From NCBI GenBank assembly GCA_964057225.1, contig OZ059897.1:9920001-9984000 (forward strand): DNA of 64,000 nucleotides, read 5' to 3'. Under the pieces are notes generated by a model. That model was not told where the DNA came from. It made no database searches and worked only from the letters and a program-made list of their open reading frames with translations. Both the position numbers and the translations under genes were made by a program. Origin of the DNA: Auanema rhodensis (taxonomy: Eukaryota > Nematoda > Chromadorea > Rhabditida > Rhabditidae). Position 1 is the first letter of the stretch; every line of letters starts with the position of its first letter. This document shows, in pieces, positions 13,241-22,846 of this stretch.

Positions 13241-13293
<53 letters not shown>
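13241..13293. repeat. (GA)n microsatellite, about 26 units
   Basis: An uninterrupted GA run. A similar perfect run lies at 18253-18298 on the other side of the collagen repeat. Confidence 0.95.
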
Positions 13294-13297
<4 letters not shown>

Positions 13298-14133
13298 CAG
13301 GTTACTTACAAATGGCTCAAACATCCTAGCCAATCTTAATCTGCCTAGCATATTTAAATGTCTTTTGCTCCATTTTTTTTGTGTTGAAATCAATAAATCG
13401 AGAAATATAATAGAATTAAAAATGCAAACTGGACAAACAGTATAAATCTTTAGAAGAAAAAAAGAAAGATAAAATTAGAAAAATCTGTCAAATACACATA
13501 ATATTAGATTGGTTGTTAAGAATAGAAGCATGTGGATAATACAAAATATATATAATATATATACTATATACTATAATACTATGTATAATAATATATATTT
13601 TAAGATTTAGGATAATTTTAAATTCAAAATATTCAACTAAAAGAATTTTTTTCTAATTATTTAAATATTCTGATGACGTTTTACGTCGTATACATACATA
13701 TACAATATAATATAGATAAAAGAAAAAAAATTATTAATTCATCACGAATAGGATCATGATGGACAAATTTACACAGAAAGTACCAGAAAATCGGAAAATT
13801 AATTCTTAAAAATCATATAAGAAAATCTTTTTTGTTTTATTCAAAACTTATTTGTTGGATGTACAACAGGAGAAAAAATGTAAAATTGTTGAAATGAGCT
13901 GAGATTGTTCTCACAATTGTTCTGAAAGAAAATTGAATTTTTCAACCAATGGCTCTCAAGTAAGGAGATGTATCGAATATTTGACTGAATGGATGGCAGG
14001 TTTTTGCAAAAGAAGGAAATAAAAAATATTACGTTTTAATGATGCAAAAGCTTGAGATATACTTCGTCTATATATTTACTAACCGACGGCCCACAAACTA
14101 TTCAAGAGAGCCTCAAGCAATTGCCCCCCTGAT

Positions 14134-14175
14134 GGCATTCACTTGAATGCCGCAAGTTCCGTAGTTTGCAACTTG
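14134..14175. other. Two adjacent DNA/RNA hairpins
   Basis: GGCATTC-ACTT-GAATGCC (14134-14151) is a perfect 7-bp stem with a 4-nt loop. Two bases on, CAAGTT (14153-14158) pairs with AACTTG (14170-14175) across an 11-nt loop. They sit in a patch clearly less AT-rich than its surroundings. No known RNA family is recognised. Confidence 0.4.
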
Positions 14176-14264
14176 ATTATTAGTTTTTTATGTTTGAAAA
14201 TGTAAAGCATATAGATGGATAAGGTACACAATTAAAATTCAAATAAAATTAATTTCATAAGCGA

Positions 14265-14516
14265 ATGGAGGCTGTCGTCAAGAACAAAAAAGTGATGATT
14301 TGGTCATATTTCGATATAAGCGACCACGGCTGTCAAATTTACAAATGGCTTCTGAAGCTAAGCAAGGAGGGAACGAAAATCGACGAAAAACCAAGAGAGT
14401 TGACACGATTAAACATGAGAGATCCGACAATTAAATGGTTAACTTTGCTATGTTCAGCTTATAAAAATGCAGAAAAAGATATAAATACTTGTTTCAATTT
14501 GAAAAAAAAAATTTAA
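14265..14516 (+). CDS. Unrecognised 83-residue ORF
   Basis: A single open frame from ATG 14265 begins MEAVVKNKKVMIWSYF and ends in a Lys run. Codon composition is less AT-rich than the flanks for the first 180 nt. The frame has no recognised domain, no splice partner and no obvious promoter. It could be a small orphan gene, a degraded transposon fragment or chance. Confidence 0.2.
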   Translation: MEAVVKNKKVMIWSYFDISDHGCQIYKWLLKLSKEGTKIDEKPRELTRLNMRDPTIKWLTLLCSAYKNAEKDINTCFNLKKKI

Positions 14517-15037
14517 TTTTAAGTTTAAATTATCTCAGATCTCAAAATTTACATTTGAATTTGAAATAAAATAATGAATACAATGAAGTTTGACATTAAA
14601 GTTTGAATATTAAGAGAAAATGCTGGAAGCTCTAAGTGATCTACGAAACATTCTTTTTTTTATTCAGTTAATGCATTTTAAGCAGTTGCATTTGACTCCG
14701 TTAACATGAAGCTATACTGAGATGTGAGAGACATGGTTTCCTGGGTAATACACGAGTTCAGTTGATAAAAATATATTTTTGAAGATTTATTATCGAGAAA
14801 GCACATATATATATCATATTTCTCTATTCTTTATCTCTTCTTCTTGAGATTAATGTATATTTCAGAGGAAAAGTTTTCTTTTGACGACTAAAAAGAGTTT
14901 TATCTATTAGTAGATCATCTGAACTTTCAAAGGAATTACATTTGCCTCCGGCATTTCTTTTATAATTCTAATTCAATTGTTCTTCTTGCCTTTCGTGGAA
15001 GATAGAAAATAATGTTAAACATTTTGAATAAAAAATT

Positions 15038-15043
15038 TTTATT
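15038..15043 (-). terminator. Poly(A) signal AATAAA of left collagen gene
   Basis: AATAAA on the minus strand, 38 nt beyond the stop codon. It is the mirror image of 17611-17616. Confidence 0.7.
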
Positions 15044-15080
15044 GATGACGGTTTTAATGAAAATAAAAAAGGAAAATCGT

Positions 15081-16073
15081 TTAGGCGGCCTTGGCGTGAC
15101 GGTGAAGATAGACCTTCTTGGCGACTCTTCTTCTGTATCCGCTGTCTCCACGGCTCTGAGTAGGAGCATCGCGGACTGGAGCTGGTCCTCCGCGAGATGG
15201 GCATGGACAGTAAGCGGCATCGCCTCCTGGTTGTCCGTCTTCTCCTGGGGCTCCTGGTTGTCCGTCTTCTCCTGGGGCTCCAGGTTGTCCGTCTGGTCCG
15301 GCTGGTCCTTCAGGTCCTTCAGATCCTGGTCCTGCTGGGGCTCCTGGTTGTCCATCGTTTCCTGGCTGTCCTGGTTCTCCGGCTGGTCCGGCTGGTCCTG
15401 GTCTTCCGACTTCGCGAGTTCCGTTGGCTCCTGGTTGTCCTGGTTGTCCGTCTTGTCCGTCTTGTCCATCTTGTCCAGCATCTCCTGGTGGTCCTTGTGG
15501 TCCTGGCTCTCCGTCTTGTCCACCTTCTCCGTCTTGTCCTGGCTCTCCGTCTTGTCCTGGTGGTCCGGCTGGTCCATCTGGTCCTTGTGGTCCTGGCTCT
15601 CCGGCTGGGCACACGATGCATTCGCTGCCTCCTGGGTTGGTTGGGATTCCAGTTCCTGGTAATCCTGGTCTTCCAGCTTCTCCTGGAATACCATCATCTC
15701 CTCTCTCTCCTGGTTGTCCTGGAGGTCCTGGTGGTCCAGCTGGGCAGTTGTTTGGTTGAGCTCCACAGTTGCAAGAAGATCCTCCACGGTTTTGTCTCTT
15801 ATGTTTTCTGTTGAAAACAGAACGTTCACGACGAACAGATACTTCATTAGAATCAATCATGTTAGTCCAGGCGTCATTAGCAAACATCTGAAAGTAGATG
15901 AAGATAAAGAAAGTTCAAACGAAAGTCTTAATCACTTTGAATTCGCTAAGATCAGACATGGCATCATCGTAGAAGTTGTTGATATCATTGACTAGATAGC
16001 CAACAGTACCAATAGCACCAAGAATGCATACTGTGGTTAAAACAGTTGTAAAACTAACAATGATATTCGACAT
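15081..16073 (-). CDS. Cuticle collagen, left copy
   Basis: Exon 1 is 16073-15936, the intron is 48 nt with the less usual donor GTGATT, and exon 2 is 15887-15081. They encode 314 residues, identical to the right copy. A hydrophobic N-terminus (residues about 4-27) is followed by the nematode collagen block ending FANDAWTNM. Next come basic processing sites RRER (65-68) and RKHKR (73-77), suited to subtilisin-type cleavage. Short Gly-X-Y runs are separated by Cys pairs (CNC and NNC near 85-94, ECIVC in the middle, CPC near the end), and a C-terminal tail holds GYRRR. Collagens of this type are secreted by hypodermis, trimerise through Gly-X-Y and cross-link by disulphide and tyrosine bonds in the cuticle. 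The gene diverges from its twin across a shared spacer. Confidence 0.93.
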
Positions 16074-16171
16074 CTAAATATTTTAATTTATAAGATTATA
16101 AAATAAATTATTTGTACCTTCTAGATTGATGAGAAGACGAACAAATCATACCAACACTTAATTTCATTACC

Positions 16172-16177
16172 TTTATA
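16172..16177 (-). promoter_or_regulatory. TATA box of left collagen gene
   Basis: TATAAA on the minus strand inside TATATAAAGG, about 99 nt upstream of the ATG at 16073. It lies just inside the inner end of the repeat arm. Confidence 0.7.
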
Positions 16178-16185
16178 TAGTTACC

Positions 16186-16468
16186 AAGGGCAAGCCTTAA
16201 CATCGTTATAAAATCGAAACAACTTTTTAAACAAAAGTTGCAAACTGCTTAAAGAGATCGAAAATTTGATTCGATCTACATGTATCGCAAATGATTTAAG
16301 TGTAATCGTTCCACTTAAACCTTGATGTGAGACAAAAGATTTCAACATTTTCTAAGTTTCATTCAAGATTGCCATTATCAGCCAAACAACTTGCCATCTC
16401 ATAAAACAGTTTAAATAGCTAATTTATTTATTTTATCAAGTTTTTTCTGCTACATGAACTGTTTCATC
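16186..16468. promoter_or_regulatory. Unique 283-bp spacer: shared divergent collagen promoter
   Basis: This is the only part of the 2.6-kb structure without a mirror copy. It contains two TTATCA sites (16375-16380 and 16433-16438), which read TGATAA on the other strand and match the GATA-factor consensus. Hypodermal GATA factors such as ELT-3 are known to act on nematode collagen genes. Both collagens must share or divide this element, so they may differ in stage or level of expression although they encode the same protein. Confidence 0.6.
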
Positions 16469-16476
16469 GGTAACTA

Positions 16477-16482
16477 TATAAA
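16477..16482 (+). promoter_or_regulatory. TATA box of right collagen gene
   Basis: TATAAA inside TATATAAAGG, about 99 nt upstream of the ATG at 16581. It mirrors 16172-16177. Confidence 0.7.
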
Positions 16483-16580
16483 GGTAATGAAATTAAGTGT
16501 TGGTATGATTTGTTCGTCTTCTCATCAATCTAGAAGGTACAAATAATTTATTTTATAATCTTATAAATTAAAATATTTAG

Positions 16581-17573
16581 ATGTCGAATATCATTGTTAG
16601 TTTTACAACTGTTTTAACCACAGTATGCATTCTTGGTGCTATTGGTACTGTTGGCTATCTAGTCAATGATATCAACAACTTCTACGATGATGCCATGTCT
16701 GATCTTAGCGAATTCAAAGTGATTAAGACTTTCGTTTGAACTTTCTTTATCTTCATCTACTTTCAGATGTTTGCTAATGACGCCTGGACTAACATGATTG
16801 ATTCTAATGAAGTATCTGTTCGTCGTGAACGTTCTGTTTTCAACAGAAAACATAAGAGACAAAACCGTGGAGGATCTTCTTGCAACTGTGGAGCTCAACC
16901 AAACAACTGCCCAGCTGGACCACCAGGACCTCCAGGACAACCAGGAGAGAGAGGAGATGATGGTATTCCAGGAGAAGCTGGAAGACCAGGATTACCAGGA
17001 ACTGGAATCCCAACCAACCCAGGAGGCAGCGAATGCATCGTGTGCCCAGCCGGAGAGCCAGGACCACAAGGACCAGATGGACCAGCCGGACCACCAGGAC
17101 AAGACGGAGAGCCAGGACAAGACGGAGAAGGTGGACAAGACGGAGAGCCAGGACCACAAGGACCACCAGGAGATGCTGGACAAGATGGACAAGACGGACA
17201 AGACGGACAACCAGGACAACCAGGAGCCAACGGAACTCGCGAAGTCGGAAGACCAGGACCAGCCGGACCAGCCGGAGAACCAGGACAGCCAGGAAACGAT
17301 GGACAACCAGGAGCCCCAGCAGGACCAGGATCTGAAGGACCTGAAGGACCAGCCGGACCAGACGGACAACCTGGAGCCCCAGGAGAAGACGGACAACCAG
17401 GAGCCCCAGGAGAAGACGGACAACCAGGAGGCGATGCCGCTTACTGTCCATGCCCATCTCGCGGAGGACCAGCTCCAGTCCGCGATGCTCCTACTCAGAG
17501 CCGTGGAGACAGCGGATACAGAAGAAGAGTCGCCAAGAAGGTCTATCTTCACCGTCACGCCAAGGCCGCCTAA
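16581..17573 (+). CDS. Cuticle collagen, right copy
   Basis: Exon 1 is 16581-16718 (46 codons, starting [15 protein letters not shown]) and exon 2 is 16767-17573 (268 codons plus stop), joined across a 48-nt intron. The product is identical to that of the left copy: Col_cuticle_N-type N-terminus, RRER and RKHKR processing sites, interrupted Gly-X-Y domain with three Cys clusters, and a basic C-terminal tail ending HRHAKAA. The Gly-X-Y domain strongly prefers GGA for Gly and CCA for Pro, as in highly expressed nematode collagens. The 314-residue length is normal for the family. Which named collagen it corresponds to cannot be decided here. Confidence 0.95.
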
Positions 17574-17610
17574 ACGATTTTCCTTTTTTATTTTCATTAA
17601 AACCGTCATC

Positions 17611-17616
17611 AATAAA
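17611..17616 (+). terminator. Poly(A) signal AATAAA of right collagen gene
   Basis: AATAAA 38 nt after the stop codon. The repeat arm ends 22 nt beyond it. Confidence 0.7.
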
Positions 17617-17638
17617 AATTTTTTATTCAAAATGTTTA

Positions 17639-18249
17639 TCAAATAGTGCAAAGATTGAAACAATCTCAGCTGATTTTCACATAAGAACGAGTAGTGTAAT
17701 ATGTGATTTCCATTTTTTTTCCCGATATATGGCGCCATTAGAGTTGAAATTAAAATAAAATCACCTAAATAAAGAAAAATAAAAAATATTAAACTGAGAA
17801 TTTAAAAAAAGAAAAGAAAAAGAAGACAAATGAAAGTTTTTATTATAATTCAAAGATATATGTATATATATATATATAGATTTTCTATATGTACTCAATG
17901 AACTCCTCAAATTGTATGTTTTTCAATCAATGTTTACTTAAAATGATTCAATTTATTATTATCTTCATATACATATATATATATATACTATGTATATTGA
18001 CGTCATAAGAGAAAGATGAATGAAGATCTAATTTAACGGATGAAAAATTAAAAAATCAAAAAAGAAAAATGAAGAATTGAGCAATGTTGAACGCATTGAT
18101 TCACAATCAGATAGGTATTCAATTATTAAAAAGTAAAATTGAATTGAGAATTTAAAATTTTTGAAAATAATACATGAAAATGAATAATATTAGATATGTA
18201 TTGATATGTATATTATATAATAAAGTATATTTAGATAACTAAAGAGATG

Positions 18250-18301
<52 letters not shown>

Positions 18302-18733
18302 CAGTCTAAACCAGAAAGAAAGTACGATTAGACGATATTAAGAAAAGTATAACATGTTAAAGAGGACAAGACATACAAGACGACGAAGACAGACAGAGAG
18401 AGAGAACGGAAATAGATGAAAATAGAGGAATACGAGTATGTTGGTAGAGATCGTTCACGTAAACGTTGACTGAGAAGAAAACGTTTTCTCATCAGAACTG
18501 GGTCAAACAGAACAGATTTCGAATGTAATATTGGCCAACCCTAACTATTGACATCCTCTTCCCCCCCCCCCTCCAACATTCATAATTGATTCATCGAACT
18601 TTGAGACGTTTGTCAACTTTTTCTCTTTTTTTTCTTCTATTTGAAAGTTTCATTTCTTTAATAATTCTACAACATGAGTTGTGAAAAGGTTCGTTTGGCT
18701 TCTTTCTGCTTTTTTTGTTAAAATAATGCTGTA
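17639..18733. other. Intergenic with (TA)n and (GA)n repeats
   Basis: AT-rich DNA with a (TA)n run near 17863-17877, a perfect (GA)n at 18253-18298, purine-rich sequence to 18420 and an 11-base C run near 18563. It presumably holds the promoter of the EXPERA gene. No coding sequence is seen. Confidence 0.5.
18253..18298. repeat. (GA)n microsatellite, about 22 units
   Basis: An uninterrupted AG/GA run. Confidence 0.95.
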
Positions 18734-19683
18734 ATGCAGGTCGATATGGAGAGAAAAACATCAGTTAATTCAAGAAAATCAGACCAAGAACCGATTTTAC
18801 CATTTTGGGTTGAAACATGGCTTATCACATCAGCTGTTATATGCTTACTGGATGTTGGCTTCACTATGTTACGGCCACATACCATTCCCGGAGGCTCATT
18901 GGCTACTGTGTATTATGGATGTTAGAAGATAATATGCAAACTTCTTTGTAACATTAAACTTTCCAGGGAATATCTATGCTGATGTTGACAAACGTTATGC
19001 TGATCCATATGATCATGTAACATGTGCTACTGGAAGAGTTATGTTGATTGAGATTGTCATGGACTTTATCGTGTTCTTCATGGTTGGTGCAGAGCAAGTT
19101 TTCTTTTTCATCTCAAACTAAGATATTCTCATTCCCACCTTTATTTCTGAAACTTTACCTCTTCCTGAAATGCTCAATAGGTTCTCTTTTGATTTATGAA
19201 TGCTAGAGTTACAACTCAAATATGAGATCAAACATGAGCATACACGGGCAAAATTTTAAAAATTTAATCTTGCAAAACGAAAGTTTTAAAATAAAAAAGA
19301 AGGGAAATTGAATAATTTGAAGGCACGACGACAATCAAGACATACTGTTCTCACGGCATTTACTACATCCTGCTTCGTGTTCTGGAAGACAGTCCTCTAC
19401 CTGGTTCTCTTTGTTGCTCCACCACAAGGAATTTCCTATTTCTCAGAAAATGCTAGCTATTTCCGTATTTTCTGGGTGTTTTGGTTTATGAATGGTAAAA
19501 TTAAATAAAAAGAGAAAATATATTAATATTTTGCTAGGAATCTGGGTTATTATGCCATTTATGGTTATGGTTGCATTATGGAATCGTCTGGCCACGCCAC
19601 ACACAACATGCTCCAGATATGAACTATGCGAAACTGGATTAGTAGGATCTGAAAATATGATTGTTAATGAAAATTCTCATTGA
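18734..19683 (+). CDS. EXPERA-domain membrane protein, emopamil-binding protein (EBP)-like
   Basis: Four exons (18734-18920, 18967-19097, 19323-19494, 19538-19683) give 211 residues in frame. There are four hydrophobic segments: WLITSAVICLLDVGF, IEIVMDFIVFFM, SCFVFWKTVLYLVLFV and FWVFWFMNGIWVIMPFMVMV. The motif YYGWNIYADVDKRYADPYD matches the W-x-x-Y-x-x-x-D-x-RY-x-x-x-D core of the EXPERA family. The last span has the MN-xW-xx-P pattern of EBP. The usual glutamate after that core (V-C-M-E in vertebrate EBP) seems to be replaced, so sterol isomerase activity is doubtful. The protein is likely in the ER membrane. An alternative start is ATG 18674, spliced across a 51-nt intron to 18740, replacing the first two residues with MSCEK. 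Confidence 0.75.
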
Positions 19684-20107
19684 TGTGATCTCTTATAAGC
19701 GTTGGATTTTCTATTAAAATAGTTTGAAAGTTAACAGAAAAACTCTACATCCAGCTGTGTGAATCTATGAATCAGCACGTATTAGAATGTTTTAAAAAAA
19801 ACTTTTTTTTTCCCTTCATTTCTGTTGTGTTGTGCGCAAATTTTTATGAAATACATGAGCAACATATATTTTTTTAATAATTTCTTTATATATTTATATA
19901 TTGATTGAATAAAATTAATTTTATTTTTATATTTTGCATATTTTTCTTCTTTGACAATTTTTATTTTTTTGAATATGCTTTCAGGCGATCACGCAATAAC
20001 TCAGTAGTCAGTCAGGCAGCTATTCATTCGTTCTTTCTTTCATTTCATATATATCGCATATATTCACAAAAAAAAATGTCGTCAGTAGTCATATGAGTCT
20101 TATTAGA

Positions 20108-20458
20108 TTACGGGATATCAATTATCCTGAGACCTACATTACCGTCAAAGAAACTGAGAATAAAGTCTAAGAGAGTACTGAGAGTGTCTCTCAGACAACG
20201 ATGAAGACAACGACAACCACAACGACATTCTTTGTCAGATATCAAACAAAAATCTTTCTTTTTTTCTTGTTGAAAATAACGTTGGCATCTCTTATTGAGA
20301 TCAAATTTCAAGCAACTTTTCTTTCGTAAAGAGGATTTGCAAGAGACAGGGATTACTGCAACATGCTTCGTGGGAATGCCATTAAGTTGTTGATTTTGAG
20401 AGAAATGAGAACAGTTCAATATGAACTTATAATTTGGATAAAACGTAGATTGATTCAT
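20108..20458 (-). CDS. Unrecognised 116-residue ORF with Cys-rich patch
   Basis: An uninterrupted frame from ATG 20458 to TAA 20108, unusually long for this AT-rich gap. It begins MNQSTFYPNYKFILNCSH, has basic stretches (SSLRKKSCLKFDLNKRC) and a dense Cys patch (ECRCGCRCLHRC, about residues 78-89). It has no signal peptide, membrane span or known domain. It may be a single-exon orphan gene, an exon of a larger minus-strand gene, or chance. Confidence 0.3.
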   Translation of the reverse strand: MNQSTFYPNYKFILNCSHFSQNQQLNGIPTKHVAVIPVSCKSSLRKKSCLKFDLNKRCQRYFQQEKKKDFCLISDKECRCGCRCLHRCLRDTLSTLLDFILSFFDGNVGLRIIDIP

Positions 20459-21346
20459 ATTCTCACGAAATTCATTACATTTCTTCTATTGAAGCCTTAC
20501 ATATATATTCTATATTTACATCTTAATATTCTTTATTCTCTATACATATACATATGTAAATCTTATAAACTTAATATGTTATATCAATTAGATATATGTA
20601 ACTAACTAACTAACTTCGTAGTATATATATATACATATAATCTCTTTGATGTAACCTTTTTTTTCCATATATCATATCTCTCATTTAAAAGCTTAACTAT
20701 ATATATATATATATATAGTTAAGAATGATAATATTTTAATTGTTGTATTAAATGTACGTTTTCAACTCCTTTTTTCCAGCTTCTATCTGTTCTATCTCTC
20801 ATCATTTCTTTTATATTTTCTATGCTCTCCTATTTCCACTCACTTCACTTCAATCGTTCTTCTTTCACAAATTTTCTTCTTCGTGCTCTCAATTTACTCA
20901 TAAATAGGCTTCGTTAACACACCATCTCATGTATATATTGTTAAAAGGAAAAAAAACTCCTTATCCGTATAGCATTAACAGCCATTTATAATTCAAATTT
21001 CTGATGAAATAACAAACGTTTTTTCTTCTTTTTTTTTGCATTTTCTTCCACTTTTCATTAGTTTTTCAATTATTATTATCATTATATTATATATTATATA
21101 TTATAATTTATATATAAATATATAATATCATAGAAGAATAACAACATCACTTAAACTAACTCGTTAGGATGTATCAGAATACATGTATCTGCTATCATAT
21201 CATTTACTCAATTAAGAACTTATGTTTTCAGTTATATCTTAAACCTATTTACAAATCTTTTTCTTCCTTTTTTTTCTTTTTTTCTTAACCTTTTTCTCAA
21301 AATTGATGGTAGTTTCTAAACGTCTGTTTGAATAATGATCTGAGTC

Positions 21347-21364
21347 CACGTGAGAATTCACGTG
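21347..21364. promoter_or_regulatory. Inverted pair of CACGTG E-boxes
   Basis: CACGTGA-GAAT-TCACGTG: two CACGTG cores in mirror orientation, 12 bp apart, matching bHLH-zipper (MAX/MLX or TFEB-type) sites. It lies about 1.5 kb upstream of the adenosine-receptor-like gene. Confidence 0.4.
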
Positions 21365-22846
21365 AAGAGAGCTTACATTTTTCTTTTCAATCGTCATCAA
21401 TGCAGCGCGGTTGTTTTCTTTTTCTTTCAATTCTCCATATCTCTCACAATCATTCACTCTTATACCTTTACAATCGTTCATTTTATTTCTTTTTTTCTTC
21501 TTTCAAATCATTTGTTTTATATAAATCTTTTCATTTTCTTCCATATATCACTTAATTTCAAATAAAACTCATTGCATAAACGCAATAAAATCCAAAAGAA
21601 ATGTATGCTTAGCAATAAATTTCTATTTGCAATTTGTATAAGTCGAAACTAATATGCTCAATAATTGAGTTATGTTTCCGAGATTTTTCTACTTTCATTA
21701 ACTATTCAACAAAACAATTGATTTTTAAGCATTTTTTATCCAACATCACATGGTTAAACATAATTATCAATATAATAAAATATAAAAACGTAAATGATTT
21801 TAAATATAAAAGCAAAGTGAATATTAGCTGTTTTTCATTTTCGTCAATTACGACTCAAAAAAATATAATATATATAGATAGATAGATAGAAGTATATATA
21901 TATTGTCTCTTAGAAATACTATTAAAATTTTCATCAAATTAATTCCTAGTAGAAGTTGATCCATGAGATCTAACCGGATACGTTTGAGAGAAGGGGAGGC
22001 GTCACATAATGGGCGTGTCACACTTATATGGCCAGATGCAGCTTTTCTTCTATTCGACTTACCGTTTAATTTCAACTTTGTACAACTTATCATACTACTT
22101 CTTTTACATCTTTTTTCATCATTTTAAAACTAAAAACTATTACTACTTAAAAAAAATTCTGAAAATAAAACTATTTCATCAAACATATTGCTCACTAGAT
22201 GTTCAATCTAATTATGCTATGAGAGGAAATAGAAGGGATGAGAGGAGAAGTTTAAAGAGGTTTGCAGTACTATTTTCATTGCTCCCTCTATGGAGCCTGT
22301 TATCCATCTTCTTACTCCGTAAATTCCTTTTCTTTTTTCTTTTTTTTGTTCAGCCTTAAATGTTTTTTTTTCTCTCTCTCTCATCACACGAGCAACAAGC
22401 AATGCGTATTTTCAATTTGTCTTTAATGATAAACGAAAATACAAATATGGATGTGTATATACATATGTGTGTGTGTCTTTTCTTTTTCTTTTTATAATCA
22501 GTATAGTTTAGAAATAAATTAGAAATAACATATTGTATATCATTTACTAAACTGTGAATATTAATTATAATCAAATATATCTTTTCTATTCTTCTATTAT
22601 TTAGGAGTCTTCAATGTTTTTTTTAATTCATCACATTTCGTTGACTTGCAGTGAACCCTCATTTGAAAAGCTTAATTTAATTGTTCTCTCGTTTTAACTC
22701 TTTGTTAGTACTTCATTCAGTTTTCAACCTTTTGCCTTTTTCCATCAAATTTTTCTAAATTTTTGCCATTAAATCTACATATATATTGAAATGTTTGTTT
22801 GACATATGAATTCATTTATATATATAATATATATAATTTTTAGATT

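Larger units (their letters stand above)
11646..15015. other. Gene-poor stretch with microsatellites and two hairpins
   Basis: About 3.4 kb of AT-rich DNA between the GPCR and the collagen repeat. It contains two GA microsatellites (12235-12345 and 13241-13293), several (TA)n runs (for example 12834-12846), a less AT-rich patch at 14090-14180 with two hairpins, and an 83-codon ORF at 14265-14516. It may carry upstream control sequence for the GPCR. No gene can be supported firmly. Confidence 0.5.
15016..16185. repeat. Left arm of collagen inverted repeat (1170 bp)
   Basis: The reverse complement of this segment matches 16469-17638. Every paired coordinate sums to 32654 and no gap or substitution was found. 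The match spans the whole collagen transcription unit, from the TATA box to just beyond the poly(A) signal. Confidence 0.93.
16469..17638. repeat. Right arm of collagen inverted repeat (1170 bp)
   Basis: Mirror image of 15016-16185. Identity breaks one base before GGTAAC at the inner end (T against C) and one base after AATGTTTA at the outer end, leaving unrelated sequence on each side. Confidence 0.93.
19684..22846. other. Gene-poor 3.2-kb stretch
   Basis: Mostly AT- and pyrimidine-rich. It contains a 116-codon minus-strand ORF (20108-20458), a (TA)n inverted run near 20696-20722, a CACGTG pair (21347-21364) and a less AT-rich patch at 21960-22110. The final part should hold the promoter of the GPCR. 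No other coding sequence can be supported. Confidence 0.45.

Noticed and set aside
14960-15856. Long open frames in all other frames of the collagen arms (for example 298, 216 and 205 codons)
   Set aside because: They are shadows of the Gly-X-Y coding sequence. The repeated codon pattern keeps several frames open, and the products are low-complexity (Gln/Asp, Trp/Ser or Leu/Val repeats).
20590-20730. TA-rich perfect inverted repeats
   Set aside because: Simple (TA)n runs are self-complementary by nature. Nothing beyond the dinucleotide repeat is shown.
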